Below are positions 15,526 to 23,707 of a DNA stretch of 38,427 nt, piece after piece. The first letter of the stretch is position 1. Each line of letters starts with the position of its first letter. Made by a program: the position numbers and the translations under genes. Source of the stretch: Acherontichlamydia pituitae (GTDB lineage: Bacteria; Chlamydiota; Chlamydiia; Chlamydiales; Rhabdochlamydiaceae); the NCBI GenBank assembly GCA_019634675.1, contig JAHCAX010000012.1, forward strand, positions 1-38,427, written 5' to 3'. Under the pieces are notes generated by a model. The model searched no databases. It saw only the letters and a list, made by a program, of their open reading frames with translations, and was not told the origin of the DNA.

Positions 15526-16542
15526 ATGATCGTACTCGGCATAGAAAGCACATGCGATGAGACAGCCTGCGCCATCGTTAGAGATGGACATGAGATCCTA
15601 TCGTCGATCGTCTCTTCCCAAATCGACCTTCACGAACAGTATGGCGGAGTATTTCCTGAGCTGGCCTGCCGCCGTCATATCGATACGATCATCCCTGTCA
15701 TTGAAGCTGCGATGAAACAGGCCTCCATCACCCACGAGCAGATCGACCTGATCGCTGTGGCAAAAGGTCCCGGCTTGATTGGCGCCTTGCTGATCGGACT
15801 CAATGTCGCCAAAGCCCTTTCATTGGCCTGGGGTATCCCGTTCATCGGCGTCAACCATGTGGAAGCCCACATCTATGCGGCCATGATGCACCTGCAAAGC
15901 CCGCCCCTTCCCGGCCTCGGTGTTGTGATCTCAGGCGGCCATACCTTCATGGTCAAAGTCCATGATGTCGGCAACTACACAATGATCGGCACGACCCTCG
16001 ATGATGCGGTGGGCGAAGCGTTCGACAAGGTTGCATCCATGCTAGGCCTACCCTATCCTGGAGGCCCTGCAATTGAGAAATTGGCAAAGGACGGAAATCC
16101 TAAAGCCTTTCCTTTTAAAGCTGGTAAAGTGAAGGGCAAACAGTGGGACTTCTCATTTTCAGGATTGAAGACAAATGTCCTGTACACGGTCAAAGGACCT
16201 AATACTGACAAGCACGCTCCTTTGATCATCAATGAAGAGACAAAACGCGATATCGCTGCCTCATTTCAAGATACAGCCCTGCAAGATATTGTCACAAAAA
16301 GCTTATCTGCGGCCGACGCTTACGGATGCCAAGCAATCTTTATTGGAGGCGGGGTTAGCAATAACTTGAGACTGCGGGATCTCTATCAAGAAAAAATGCC
16401 CAAAATACCGATTCATTTTCCTGAAAAAGCGCTGAGCTTAGACAATGCAGCGATGATTGCGGGACTTGGCTTTCACTGCTATAAAAGAGAGCGTCATGGA
16501 GATCCAATGGACTTGGAACCCATGACGCGCATCCCACTTTGA
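15526..16542 (+). CDS. tsaD: tRNA N6-adenosine threonylcarbamoyltransferase
   Basis: Transfers the threonylcarbamoyl group to A37 of ANN-decoding tRNAs, together with TsaB and TsaE. The 338 residues have GIESTCDETACAIV, the metal-binding NHVEAHIYA (HxxxH), VVISGGHT and the IFIGGGVSNNLRLR motif. The length is normal. The start at ATG 15526 is the only one that retains the N-terminal strand. It converges on the repeat-rich gene with a 4-base gap, so the two may share termination. Confidence 0.97.
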   Translation: MIVLGIESTCDETACAIVRDGHEILSSIVSSQIDLHEQYGGVFPELACRRHIDTIIPVIEAAMKQASITHEQIDLIAVAKGPGLIGALLIGLNVAKALSLAWGIPFIGVNHVEAHIYAAMMHLQSPPLPGLGVVISGGHTFMVKVHDVGNYTMIGTTLDDAVGEAFDKVASMLGLPYPGGPAIEKLAKDGNPKAFPFKAGKVKGKQWDFSFSGLKTNVLYTVKGPNTDKHAPLIINEETKRDIAASFQDTALQDIVTKSLSAADAYGCQAIFIGGGVSNNLRLRDLYQEKMPKIPIHFPEKALSLDNAAMIAGLGFHCYKRERHGDPMDLEPMTRIPL

Positions 16543-16546
16543 AAAA

Positions 16547-17974
16547 TTATTCAGACTGCGGACGTTTCCCTGAATGGAACGACCTCGGAGCTTTAGCTTT
16601 TGATTGGCTCACCTGCTCTGAACGCATCTGCTGATACTCAGACTGCGCTGCAGGCTTGCGTTGCTGCGTCGGTCGATTAGCCCTCTGAGGCTGTCTCTCA
16701 GTCCCACGAATTTCTACATCTTGAGCTGTCCGCCGTTTTCCTTGCTGCATCGGACGATTAGCCCTCTGAGGTTGTCTCTCAGACCCACGATCTTCTGCAC
16801 CTTGAGCTGCCTGCCGTTTTGCTTGCTGCTGGCCTCTTGTGGAAGCTGTGCTCTGTTTTTTGACAGGAGCCTTCTTCATTTGTGGCTCTGAGCTCTGGTC
16901 AGCATATACAGGAGAATACTCCTGAGGTGCTACTGCCCAACGGTTTCCCCAAAGCTTCTTCTTTTGTTCGACAGACTTCTTTTGGCTCACCTTTTTGCTC
17001 TTATATGCAGGCTTTTTCTGCGCGCGATTGCCGCCGACTCTAGCTGCACTTTGCCGCTTTTCTTGACGAGTAGGCTGGCGGCGCACTTGAGGCTCTTCAT
17101 CATAAGCTGTTTCATCATCGAACGCTTCTTCCATATAAGCAGTTCTTTGCTGGCTTCCTTTCCGAGCAGGCTGGCGGCGCACTTGCTGCATCTCTTCGAA
17201 GGCAGCTTCATCATCAAACGCTTCTTCTACAATCGCCTCTCTCTGCTGGCTTACTTTTCGAGCAGGCTGACGACGCGCTTGCGTTTCTTCTGCAGCAGCT
17301 TCTTGCTTGCGGACTGGAGCTGCGTTGCGCGCTGCTCTTTGTTGCTGAGCTTGACGTGCTGGCTGAAGGCGCGCTTGGGTCTCTTCTGCAGCAGCTTCTT
17401 GCTTGCGGACTGGAGCTGCGTTGCGCGCTGCTCTTTGCTGCTGAGCTTGACGTGCTGGCTGACGGCGCACTTGGGTCTCTTCAGCTGCAGTTTCCTGCTC
17501 AAGGACGGGAGCTTGTCCGCGCGCTGCTCTTTGCTGACTAGCTTGCCGCGCAGGCTGGCGGTTCACCTGCTGAGATTCGATTTCATTCTCTTCGAAGACA
17601 GCTTGCTGGTCTATAGAATCTGCTCGAGATTCCACGGCTACACCATCTCTGTCCCGATGCGTTACCCGCGGACGGCTAGAATTTTGCCGAATATCCTTGG
17701 CGCGTTTGCTCGAAGAAGCCGTCGAAGATTGCGTCGATATTCTTTTTTGCTGGCTTCTTTTAGAAACGACAGGCGCAGAGACAACTTCATTTTCTTCAAT
17801 AAAATCATCCTGAACAGCTTCTACATAAAAGTCAGAATAATCATCCATCATAGGAGATTCTTCTTCAATCACCACTGCATGATTTAAGATCTCCTGATCT
17901 TCCCAACCATCATTTTCGTAACTCGCATAAGTAAATAATGGCGTCATTAATAAGACCAACCACTTATTATTCAT
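16547..17974 (-). CDS. exported Arg/Gln-rich repeat protein, unknown function
   Basis: About 475 residues from ATG 17974, which has a GGAGGGG site; the upstream in-frame start at 17998 lacks one. The N-terminus is signal-like (MNNKWLVLLMTPLFTYA) followed by an acidic stretch. The rest is low-complexity and highly basic. It has 32-residue units built on RRQPARQAQQQRAARNAAP and AEETQA, then variant units with EEAFDDE, and at the C-terminus pairs of RQPQRANRP. Such a basic, glutamine-rich, probably disordered chain could bind nucleic acid or an acidic surface polymer. No family is recognised. The long opposite-strand frame here is a by-product of the biased composition. Confidence 0.75.
   Translation of the reverse strand: MNNKWLVLLMTPLFTYASYENDGWEDQEILNHAVVIEEESPMMDDYSDFYVEAVQDDFIEENEVVSAPVVSKRSQQKRISTQSSTASSSKRAKDIRQNSSRPRVTHRDRDGVAVESRADSIDQQAVFEENEIESQQVNRQPARQASQQRAARGQAPVLEQETAAEETQVRRQPARQAQQQRAARNAAPVRKQEAAAEETQARLQPARQAQQQRAARNAAPVRKQEAAAEETQARRQPARKVSQQREAIVEEAFDDEAAFEEMQQVRRQPARKGSQQRTAYMEEAFDDETAYDEEPQVRRQPTRQEKRQSAARVGGNRAQKKPAYKSKKVSQKKSVEQKKKLWGNRWAVAPQEYSPVYADQSSEPQMKKAPVKKQSTASTRGQQQAKRQAAQGAEDRGSERQPQRANRPMQQGKRRTAQDVEIRGTERQPQRANRPTQQRKPAAQSEYQQMRSEQVSQSKAKAPRSFHSGKRPQSE
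17273..17560 (-). repeat. 96-bp in-frame tandem repeat within the Arg/Gln-rich gene
   Basis: Two nearly identical copies (about 17285-17366 and 17381-17462) and a third diverged copy, each 96 bp or 32 codons. Near identity at the DNA level points to recent expansion by slippage or unequal recombination, so length may vary between strains. Confidence 0.8.
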
Positions 17975-18326
17975 TTGCCCCTCCAATAATTGCCCCAAAA
18001 AACATACAACATATTTTAAGCAGACTTAAATCCACATCTAATAAATCAGACAATTAATTGTAAATAAAATATTTTAAATTAATCCAAAGGGCAAGGCCAT
18101 GATGGGAAAAACAAATCACCTGCAAATAGGGACTGATTGAAGAAGAAGAACTTTTCCAGCCTTCTTTTATCGAAGCATAGGTTAATAAAACAAAATTTCA
18201 CCTCAGAGAGCAGAGAGCAGCCCTCTGCTCTCTGTGTATATCCTTCGCAATTGGCTCTTGTTAATTAATGGATAAATCTTTAGAATTCCCCTATCTTTAT
18301 CTATTCATTGCTAAAGGATTTCTATT
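17975..18326. other. AT-rich intergenic region between divergent genes
   Basis: No reading frame is supported. It holds a 10-bp perfect hairpin with loop CCCT (18211-18220/18225-18234) without a T tract, and a possible rpmG promoter further right. It is otherwise unstructured and AT-rich. Confidence 0.5.
18251..18278 (+). promoter_or_regulatory. possible rpmG promoter
   Basis: TTGGCT at 18251-18256, 16-base spacer, TAAATC at 18273-18278, about 50 bases upstream of the rpmG ATG. The -10 box is a weak match. Confidence 0.35.
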
Positions 18327-18485
18327 ATGGCAAAAGGCGCACGAGAAACAATCAAGTTGAAGAGCACGGAAAGCACAGAAGTCTACTGGACAACAAAAAA
18401 CAAACGGACTTCAACTCAAAGGATTGAACTGAAAAAGTTTGATAAAAAACTGAAAAAGCACGTCATCTTTAAAGAAGCAAAATAA
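18327..18485 (+). CDS. rpmG: 50S ribosomal protein L33
   Basis: A 52-residue gene recognised from its translation: the start MAKGARETIKLKS, the middle VYWTTKNKRT and the end KKHVIFKEAK match bacterial L33. It lacks the CxxC zinc ribbon pairs, so it is the zinc-independent form. AAAGGA lies nine bases upstream of the ATG. It is monocistronic: a promoter-like sequence precedes it and a strong intrinsic terminator follows 42 bases after the stop. Confidence 0.96.
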   Translation: MAKGARETIKLKSTESTEVYWTTKNKRTSTQRIELKKFDKKLKKHVIFKEAK

Positions 18486-18526
18486 CCTGTTTGCCTTTCT
18501 TGGCTAGCCCAGGTTGTTTCGATATA

Positions 18527-18562
18527 AGTCGATTTGGGCTTCCCAAATCGGCTTTTTTGTTT
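18527..18562 (+). terminator. intrinsic terminator of rpmG
   Basis: A perfect 9-bp stem (18530-18538/18542-18550, CGATTTGGG with its complement) with a 3-base loop, extended by four further pairs including one wobble. It is followed by GCTTTTTTGTTT. Confidence 0.85.
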
Positions 18563-18599
18563 ATAATCACGAAATCAGACAAGCCGGGCATTATAGAAA

Positions 18600-20714
18600 A
18601 TGTTTGAAATCTCAGTTGCATTTAAGTACTTGCTCCCTCGAAAGAAACAGCTCTCTGTTTCCCTGATCTCCTTAATGTCCATCCTCGTGATCTCTTTAGT
18701 CGTTTGGCTTGTCCTGGTCTTTTTGTCCGTTACTGAAGGCATAGAGAAAAAATGGCTCGACAAGCTCACCAGCCTTAACGCTCCTTTGCGGATCACACCG
18801 ACCCATGACTACTACTCATCCTACTATTACCAGATCGACTCAGCCTCTTCTTCTTCCCACTTTCAAAATAAAAGCATCTTCCAAAAATCCCAAAGCTTTC
18901 ATTCCGATCCCTACTCTTCTGAAGAAGATGGAGAGCTTCCCTTAGACTTTCCCCTTGCTGACCGCAAGGCGGACGGGACATTAAAAGACCCTGTTAAAGA
19001 AGTATTTGCAATCCTTGGAGACCTTAAGAAAAATACCCCAGACCTCGTCTTCCAAGACTTTGAGCTGGGCGGAGCCCTGCTGCGTCTACAGCTTTTAAGA
19101 TCAGAGTCCCAGGTCGCGACAGGAAAGGCGAACAAGTCCCAGAGCTTTTTGACCCAAGTCTCCTACATCGCTTCCTTTCCAGACCAGAGTCCTTATGTCC
19201 AGAATTTAATCCTTCCGATCCGGTCTCAAGATCTCAACCATATGTATTTTATGGCCCCCCATGCGCTCAACCATAGTCGGGAAGACGCACCTGCTATGAT
19301 GGCAAGATCATCCTCTGATCGGGTTGCGCCCCGTCTAAAAGCGCTTGCCGAACACGCAGCCATCCGCTCTCTGAAGACCACTTATCCCTATTGGAAACTT
19401 CCGCGGGAGCTGCTCCCGCAAAAAGGGCAGTTCCAGGCAGCCCTCTGCATGCAAAACGGCAAAATTTCCCATGTCTCCATCCCTGCAAAAAATGTTAAAT
19501 CCTTAGGCAAAGCCAAAACAAATGTCAAAGAAGGTGTCTTATTGTCCGAATCCGGACTCCTTAGCTTCCGCTCAAACAATAATGAGACCTATTCCCTTCC
19601 CGTACACACACCCTTGATTGTCGAGGGGACCATCGAGATGCGGGGATCGCTGATCAAAGAGTCCCTCGAACAGGCTGGCCGATTAGAAGAGATCCGTTTT
19701 GCCGTCCAGGCCTCGTTGCAGGGCTCTCCTATTGAAGGGGAGATCTTCTGGGAAGGGGTCGAGATCGCTCAAGCTGAGATCCAAACCGATGCAACGACAC
19801 CTTCGCTTCCATGGGTAGGACGGTTGTCAGGCAAAGGCCGAGCCCTTCTTCCCATCAATGATGAAAAAGAGACGGGCGTCCTATTGGCAAAGAATTTTCA
19901 GGACAATGGAGTGCTTATCGGCGACCGCGGCTATTTGTCTTATTCCACTTCGACAACAAGCTCAATCCAAGAACAGCGGCTTCCTATTTTTGTTGCCGGA
20001 TTTTACGATCCTGGCGTCATGTCGATCGGGGCTAAATGCATCTTAGTGCCTCCAACGGTTGCCCATACGATCAGCTCCTCTTCTTCCTCTTTCAACTTGG
20101 ACAAGACCCAGTCAAACGGAATCTCCGTCTGGTTCAAGAACATCCAAGAAGCCCACCTTTATAAAGAAAAGATCTGCGCAGCGCTTACTGCCTCGGGCAT
20201 CGACGCTTATTGGAAAGTAACCACATTCCGAGAATATGATTTTGCAAAAGATCTGCTCGAACAGTTTCAAAGCGACCAATACCTCTTTACTTTAGTCGGA
20301 GTCATTATCCTCGTCGTAGCGTGCTGCAATATCATCTCCTTGCTCGTCTTGCTTGTGAACGATAAAAAACGGGAGATCGGCATCCTGCAGGCGATGGGAG
20401 CATCCTCGAAAAGCATTGCCATGATCTTCGGCACCTGCGGCGTATCGATGGGAATCTTGAGCAGCTTGATCGGAACAGTTGCAGCCCTGTTCACCTTGCA
20501 GCATATCGACGCCATAGTCCACTTGCTGAGCCTTATCCAAGGCCATGACGCCTTCAATGCCGCTTTTTTTGGCAGCGAGCTGCCTAACCAGCTCAGCCAC
20601 CGCGCCGTCATTTTTGTCCTGGTCGCGACCCCCGTTCTTTCCTTATGCGCAGGCCTAGTCCCTGCCATTAAGGCTTGCCGATTAAGACCTTCTGCCATCT
20701 TGAGGTCGGAATGA
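18600..20714 (+). CDS. lolC: lipoprotein-releasing ABC transporter permease (LolC/LolE family)
   Basis: A 704-residue inner-membrane permease that, with LolD, extracts lipoproteins for delivery to the outer membrane. It has an N-terminal YLLPRKKQ-type cytoplasmic start and TM1 (about 22-45). A very large periplasmic region follows, rich in Ser and with acidic patches, then three C-terminal membrane segments. The FtsX-like signature (NDKKREIGILQAMGASSKSIA) is near residue 590. E. coli LolC/E are close to 400 residues, so the periplasmic domain is enlarged by about 300. No clear ribosome binding site precedes the ATG. The TGA overlaps the lolD ATG by four bases. Confidence 0.88.
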   Translation: MFEISVAFKYLLPRKKQLSVSLISLMSILVISLVVWLVLVFLSVTEGIEKKWLDKLTSLNAPLRITPTHDYYSSYYYQIDSASSSSHFQNKSIFQKSQSFHSDPYSSEEDGELPLDFPLADRKADGTLKDPVKEVFAILGDLKKNTPDLVFQDFELGGALLRLQLLRSESQVATGKANKSQSFLTQVSYIASFPDQSPYVQNLILPIRSQDLNHMYFMAPHALNHSREDAPAMMARSSSDRVAPRLKALAEHAAIRSLKTTYPYWKLPRELLPQKGQFQAALCMQNGKISHVSIPAKNVKSLGKAKTNVKEGVLLSESGLLSFRSNNNETYSLPVHTPLIVEGTIEMRGSLIKESLEQAGRLEEIRFAVQASLQGSPIEGEIFWEGVEIAQAEIQTDATTPSLPWVGRLSGKGRALLPINDEKETGVLLAKNFQDNGVLIGDRGYLSYSTSTTSSIQEQRLPIFVAGFYDPGVMSIGAKCILVPPTVAHTISSSSSSFNLDKTQSNGISVWFKNIQEAHLYKEKICAALTASGIDAYWKVTTFREYDFAKDLLEQFQSDQYLFTLVGVIILVVACCNIISLLVLLVNDKKREIGILQAMGASSKSIAMIFGTCGVSMGILSSLIGTVAALFTLQHIDAIVHLLSLIQGHDAFNAAFFGSELPNQLSHRAVIFVLVATPVLSLCAGLVPAIKACRLRPSAILRSE

Positions 20715-21385
20715 TCATTATCGCTAAAAAACTCTCCAAATCTTTTTCCTCCCCGTCTGAAGTCCATGTTCTGAAAGAGGTCGACCTGGAGATCGAAAAA
20801 GGAAAAGCAGTTGCCATCATGGGAAAATCTGGAGAAGGGAAAAGCACCCTCCTGCATATTTTAGGCACGCTTGAAAAACCGACTTCAGGAGAACTGCTCC
20901 TATGCGGCCAGTCGATCGATTCCGTCCCCCTTGCCCCTCTGCGCAATCATCATATCGGTTTCATTTTCCAGTCGTTCAACCTCCTCGAAGACTATACCGT
21001 CTTAGAGAACATCCTCATGCCGGCCAAGATCGCACGCTTGCCGACCCATCTGCACTCCCCTTCTTACAAGCGCGCGCAAATGCTCCTTGAGAAAATTGGA
21101 CTTAGCTCACGGGCCAATTTTCTTGCCAAGCTATTATCAGGCGGAGAAAAACAACGTGTTGCAATTGCAAGGGCATTGTTGAATAATCCTGAACTGATAT
21201 TAGCCGATGAACCATCCGGGAACCTCGACCATATGCACTCCCAGGCAGTCCATCAGCTCCTTTTGCAATTGACAAAAGAGGAAGGAAAAACACTTGTCGT
21301 TGTAACACATGATCCCGAACTGGCATCACTCTGCGACCACACATACCTCTTAAAAGATGGGAAACTTGGAACATGCAAATCTTAA
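20711..21385 (+). CDS. lolD: lipoprotein-releasing system ATP-binding protein
   Basis: The ATPase partner of the upstream permease, 224 residues. It has Walker A GKSGEGKST, Q-loop IFQSFNLL, ABC signature LLSGGEKQRVAIARAL, Walker B LILADEPSG and the His switch VVVTHDPE. Translation starts at the ATG 20711 in an ATGA overlap with lolC; a longer frame from 20675 lies within lolC and is unlikely. The C-terminal end overlaps the ugd start by 13 bases. Confidence 0.93.
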   Translation: MIIIAKKLSKSFSSPSEVHVLKEVDLEIEKGKAVAIMGKSGEGKSTLLHILGTLEKPTSGELLLCGQSIDSVPLAPLRNHHIGFIFQSFNLLEDYTVLENILMPAKIARLPTHLHSPSYKRAQMLLEKIGLSSRANFLAKLLSGGEKQRVAIARALLNNPELILADEPSGNLDHMHSQAVHQLLLQLTKEEGKTLVVVTHDPELASLCDHTYLLKDGKLGTCKS

Positions 21386-22773
21386 TGATCGGAACTGGAT
21401 ACGTCGGACTTGTCACTGCAAGCTGCTTTGCAGAAATGGGCCACAACGTGACTTGCCTTGATATTGACAAAGATAAAATCGAAAAGCTGAAGCAAGGGAC
21501 CATCCCTTTCTTCGAACCTGGGCTCAAAGAGATCGTCGATCGAAATGTTCAAGCATCGCGCCTGCATTTTACGACAAGTTATGCGCAAGGGGTCTCCGAA
21601 TCGACCGTCTGCTTCATCGCAGTGCCGACGCCATCTCGAGATGACGGCTCTTGCGATCTTTCCTATGTGCATGCCGCAGCCAAAGCGATTGCCGATCAGA
21701 TGGACGGCTACCGGCTGATCGTCAATAAATCGACAGTTCCTGTCGGCACTGCCGACGAGGTTAGAAAAACGGTAACATCTGCGCTCTTAGAGCGCGGTTG
21801 CTCATTTCCCTTCGATGTCGTTTCTAATCCTGAATTCCTAAAGGAAGGATCTGCCGTTCAAGACTGCATGAAGCCCGACCGCGTTATTTTGGGAACTGAA
21901 ACATCTCAAGCCCTTGAGTTGATGCGCGAGATCTACTCGGCATTTACGCTGAACCATGACAGGATCCTCACGATGGACGTCCGCTCTGCAGAGATGACCA
22001 AGTACGCCGCCAATGCGATGCTGGCAACTCGGATCTCTTTTATGAACGAACTTGCGGCCCTTTGTGAAAAAGTCGGAGCGAACATCAGTTCTGTCCGCGT
22101 CGGCATCGGCTCCGATGCCCGCATCGGCTATCAGTTCCTCTACGCTGGGATCGGCTACGGCGGCTCCTGCTTCCCTAAAGACATCCAAGCCCTACGGGCT
22201 ACAGCGCAGCAGGTCGATATCGCTATGCCGATCCTCACCGCTGTCGAAACGATCAACAAAAAGCAACGGCGCCTCTTTATCGATAAAATCCTCTCCCATT
22301 ACACAACACAAGGCGGAGTCAAGGACAAGACCTTCGCGGTCTGGGGACTCTCTTTTAAACCCGATACCGATGACATGCGCGATGCCCCATCCTTGTCCAT
22401 TATCAATGCACTGCTCGCAGAAGGGGCCAAAGTCCGCCTCTACGACCCAGTCGCTATGCCCACAGCGCAAAAACAGATCCCTTCCTCTTCCCAAGTCGCC
22501 TATTGCTGCGATGAGTATGAGGCCGCAGAAAAAGCGGATGGGATCATCCTCGTCACAGAATGGAAACAATTCCGATTTGTGAACTTTGAAAAGATCTTCC
22601 CCAAACTGAACCAGAGGGTCTTCTTCGATGGAAGAAACCAGTACAAGGCCAAAGAAATGCACGCAAAAGGCTTCCACTATTACGGAGTGGGCCATAGCCC
22701 CAAGGGGCAATCTGTGCAGGAAAGCATTGCAGCGCTAAACCTAAGTCCCATGGAGAAATCGCTTGCTCATTAA
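21373..22773 (+). CDS. ugd: UDP-glucose 6-dehydrogenase
   Basis: Two-step NAD-dependent oxidation of UDP-glucose to UDP-glucuronate, a precursor of surface polysaccharides and other UDP sugars. The 466 residues begin with MIGTGYVGLVTASCFAE (nucleotide-binding). They include VPTPSRDDGSCDLS, NPEFLKEGSA and the catalytic Cys in GYGGSCFPKDI, then the C-terminal NAD domain with WGLSFKPDTDDMRDAPS. It overlaps lolD upstream and ispA downstream, indicating one transcript despite unrelated roles. The sugar transferase at 25035 could use a product of this route. Confidence 0.96.
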   Translation: MQILMIGTGYVGLVTASCFAEMGHNVTCLDIDKDKIEKLKQGTIPFFEPGLKEIVDRNVQASRLHFTTSYAQGVSESTVCFIAVPTPSRDDGSCDLSYVHAAAKAIADQMDGYRLIVNKSTVPVGTADEVRKTVTSALLERGCSFPFDVVSNPEFLKEGSAVQDCMKPDRVILGTETSQALELMREIYSAFTLNHDRILTMDVRSAEMTKYAANAMLATRISFMNELAALCEKVGANISSVRVGIGSDARIGYQFLYAGIGYGGSCFPKDIQALRATAQQVDIAMPILTAVETINKKQRRLFIDKILSHYTTQGGVKDKTFAVWGLSFKPDTDDMRDAPSLSIINALLAEGAKVRLYDPVAMPTAQKQIPSSSQVAYCCDEYEAAEKADGIILVTEWKQFRFVNFEKIFPKLNQRVFFDGRNQYKAKEMHAKGFHYYGVGHSPKGQSVQESIAALNLSPMEKSLAH

Positions 22774-23641
22774 AGAATGTGAATGGAAAGACCTGATCGA
22801 AAAAAGGCTCGACCAGCTCATCGCTGAAACACCCTCTTTGCCCTATGCGCATCTGTTTTCAGCGGCCCGCTATTCGCTCCTCTCTTCCGCTAAAAGGATC
22901 CGCCCTCTTTTGTTGTTTGCAACACTTGAGACATATCAAATCCCCATTGAACATGGGATCGATCCTGCCTGCGCCATTGAAATGGTCCACACCTACTCTC
23001 TTATCCATGACGACCTTCCTTGCATGGACAATGACGATTACCGACGGGGAAAGCCGACGCTGCACAAAGTCTTTCCAGAGTCCCACGCCCTTTTGACCGG
23101 CGACTTCCTTCTGACCCACGCCTTTGAGATCCTATGCAGGACATCCCATTTGACCGATGGGCAGAAAGTGGCCTTGGTCCAGACCTTGTCCAAGCATGCC
23201 GGAAGCCATGGAATGATCGGAGGCCAGGTCATCGACTTGTTTGCAGAAAACAAAACAATCGATTGGCCGACCCTTGAGCTGATGCATTACTGCAAAACAG
23301 CCTGCCTGATCATTGCAGCCCTCGATTGCGGCGCCATCATAGCCAAAGCTCCGCTTAACGACAGGTCCATTCTCCAGTCTGTTGGAAAAAAGATGGGGAT
23401 CGCCTTCCAAATCATCGACGATCTCCTAGACGTCACCGGCTCTTTTTCAGAAATGGGCAAACTGGCCGGCTCTGACGAACACAAGAAAAAGGCGACCTCG
23501 ATCTCTGTTTTAGGCATCCAAGCAAGCAAAGAAAAAGCCGAAGACCTTTACGCTCAAGCCGAAAAAGAGCTTAGAACGCTTAGTCAACCAGCTCCGCATC
23601 TTTCCTCGCTCTTTAAGCAGCTCATCCGCCGTTCTAAATAA
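22763..23641 (+). CDS. ispA: short-chain polyprenyl diphosphate synthase (farnesyl/geranylgeranyl type)
   Basis: Trans-prenyltransferase making C15 or C20 prenyl diphosphate from isoprenoid units. The 292 residues show the first Asp-rich motif (SLIHDDLPCMDNDDYRRGKP), a GDFLLTHAFE segment, GGQVIDL and the second motif FQIIDDLLDVTG. The start is a TTG (22763) within the end of ugd, with GGAG eight bases upstream; no ATG keeps the conserved N-terminus. Product length cannot be decided from the motifs, and the farnesyl synthase assignment is the default. Confidence 0.92.
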   Translation: MLIKECEWKDLIEKRLDQLIAETPSLPYAHLFSAARYSLLSSAKRIRPLLLFATLETYQIPIEHGIDPACAIEMVHTYSLIHDDLPCMDNDDYRRGKPTLHKVFPESHALLTGDFLLTHAFEILCRTSHLTDGQKVALVQTLSKHAGSHGMIGGQVIDLFAENKTIDWPTLELMHYCKTACLIIAALDCGAIIAKAPLNDRSILQSVGKKMGIAFQIIDDLLDVTGSFSEMGKLAGSDEHKKKATSISVLGIQASKEKAEDLYAQAEKELRTLSQPAPHLSSLFKQLIRRSK

Positions 23642-23655
23642 ACAAATTGCTATCA

Positions 23656-23684
23656 TTCTTATCTAATTTAACATCAGGTATAAT
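23656..23684 (+). promoter_or_regulatory. sigma70-like promoter of the papain-like gene
   Basis: TTCTTA at 23656-23661, a 17-base spacer, then TATAAT at 23679-23684. The ATG of the next gene is 24 bases downstream of the -10 box. Confidence 0.55.
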
Positions 23685-23707
23685 GCTGTTTAAAAAAAGG
23701 CATTTAT

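Noticed and set aside
16964..17887. 307-codon plus-strand frame opposite the Arg/Gln-rich gene
   Set aside because: It is produced by the GC-skewed repeats of the real minus-strand gene. The translation is Ser/Leu/Arg-biased and lacks any domain.
18211..18234. Hairpin CAGAGAGCAG-CCCT-CTGCTCTCTG as a terminator
   Set aside because: No T tract follows on either strand, and both flanking genes diverge from it.
20675..20710. N-terminal extension of lolD
   Set aside because: It lies inside lolC. The ATG at 20711 gives the standard LolD N-terminus.
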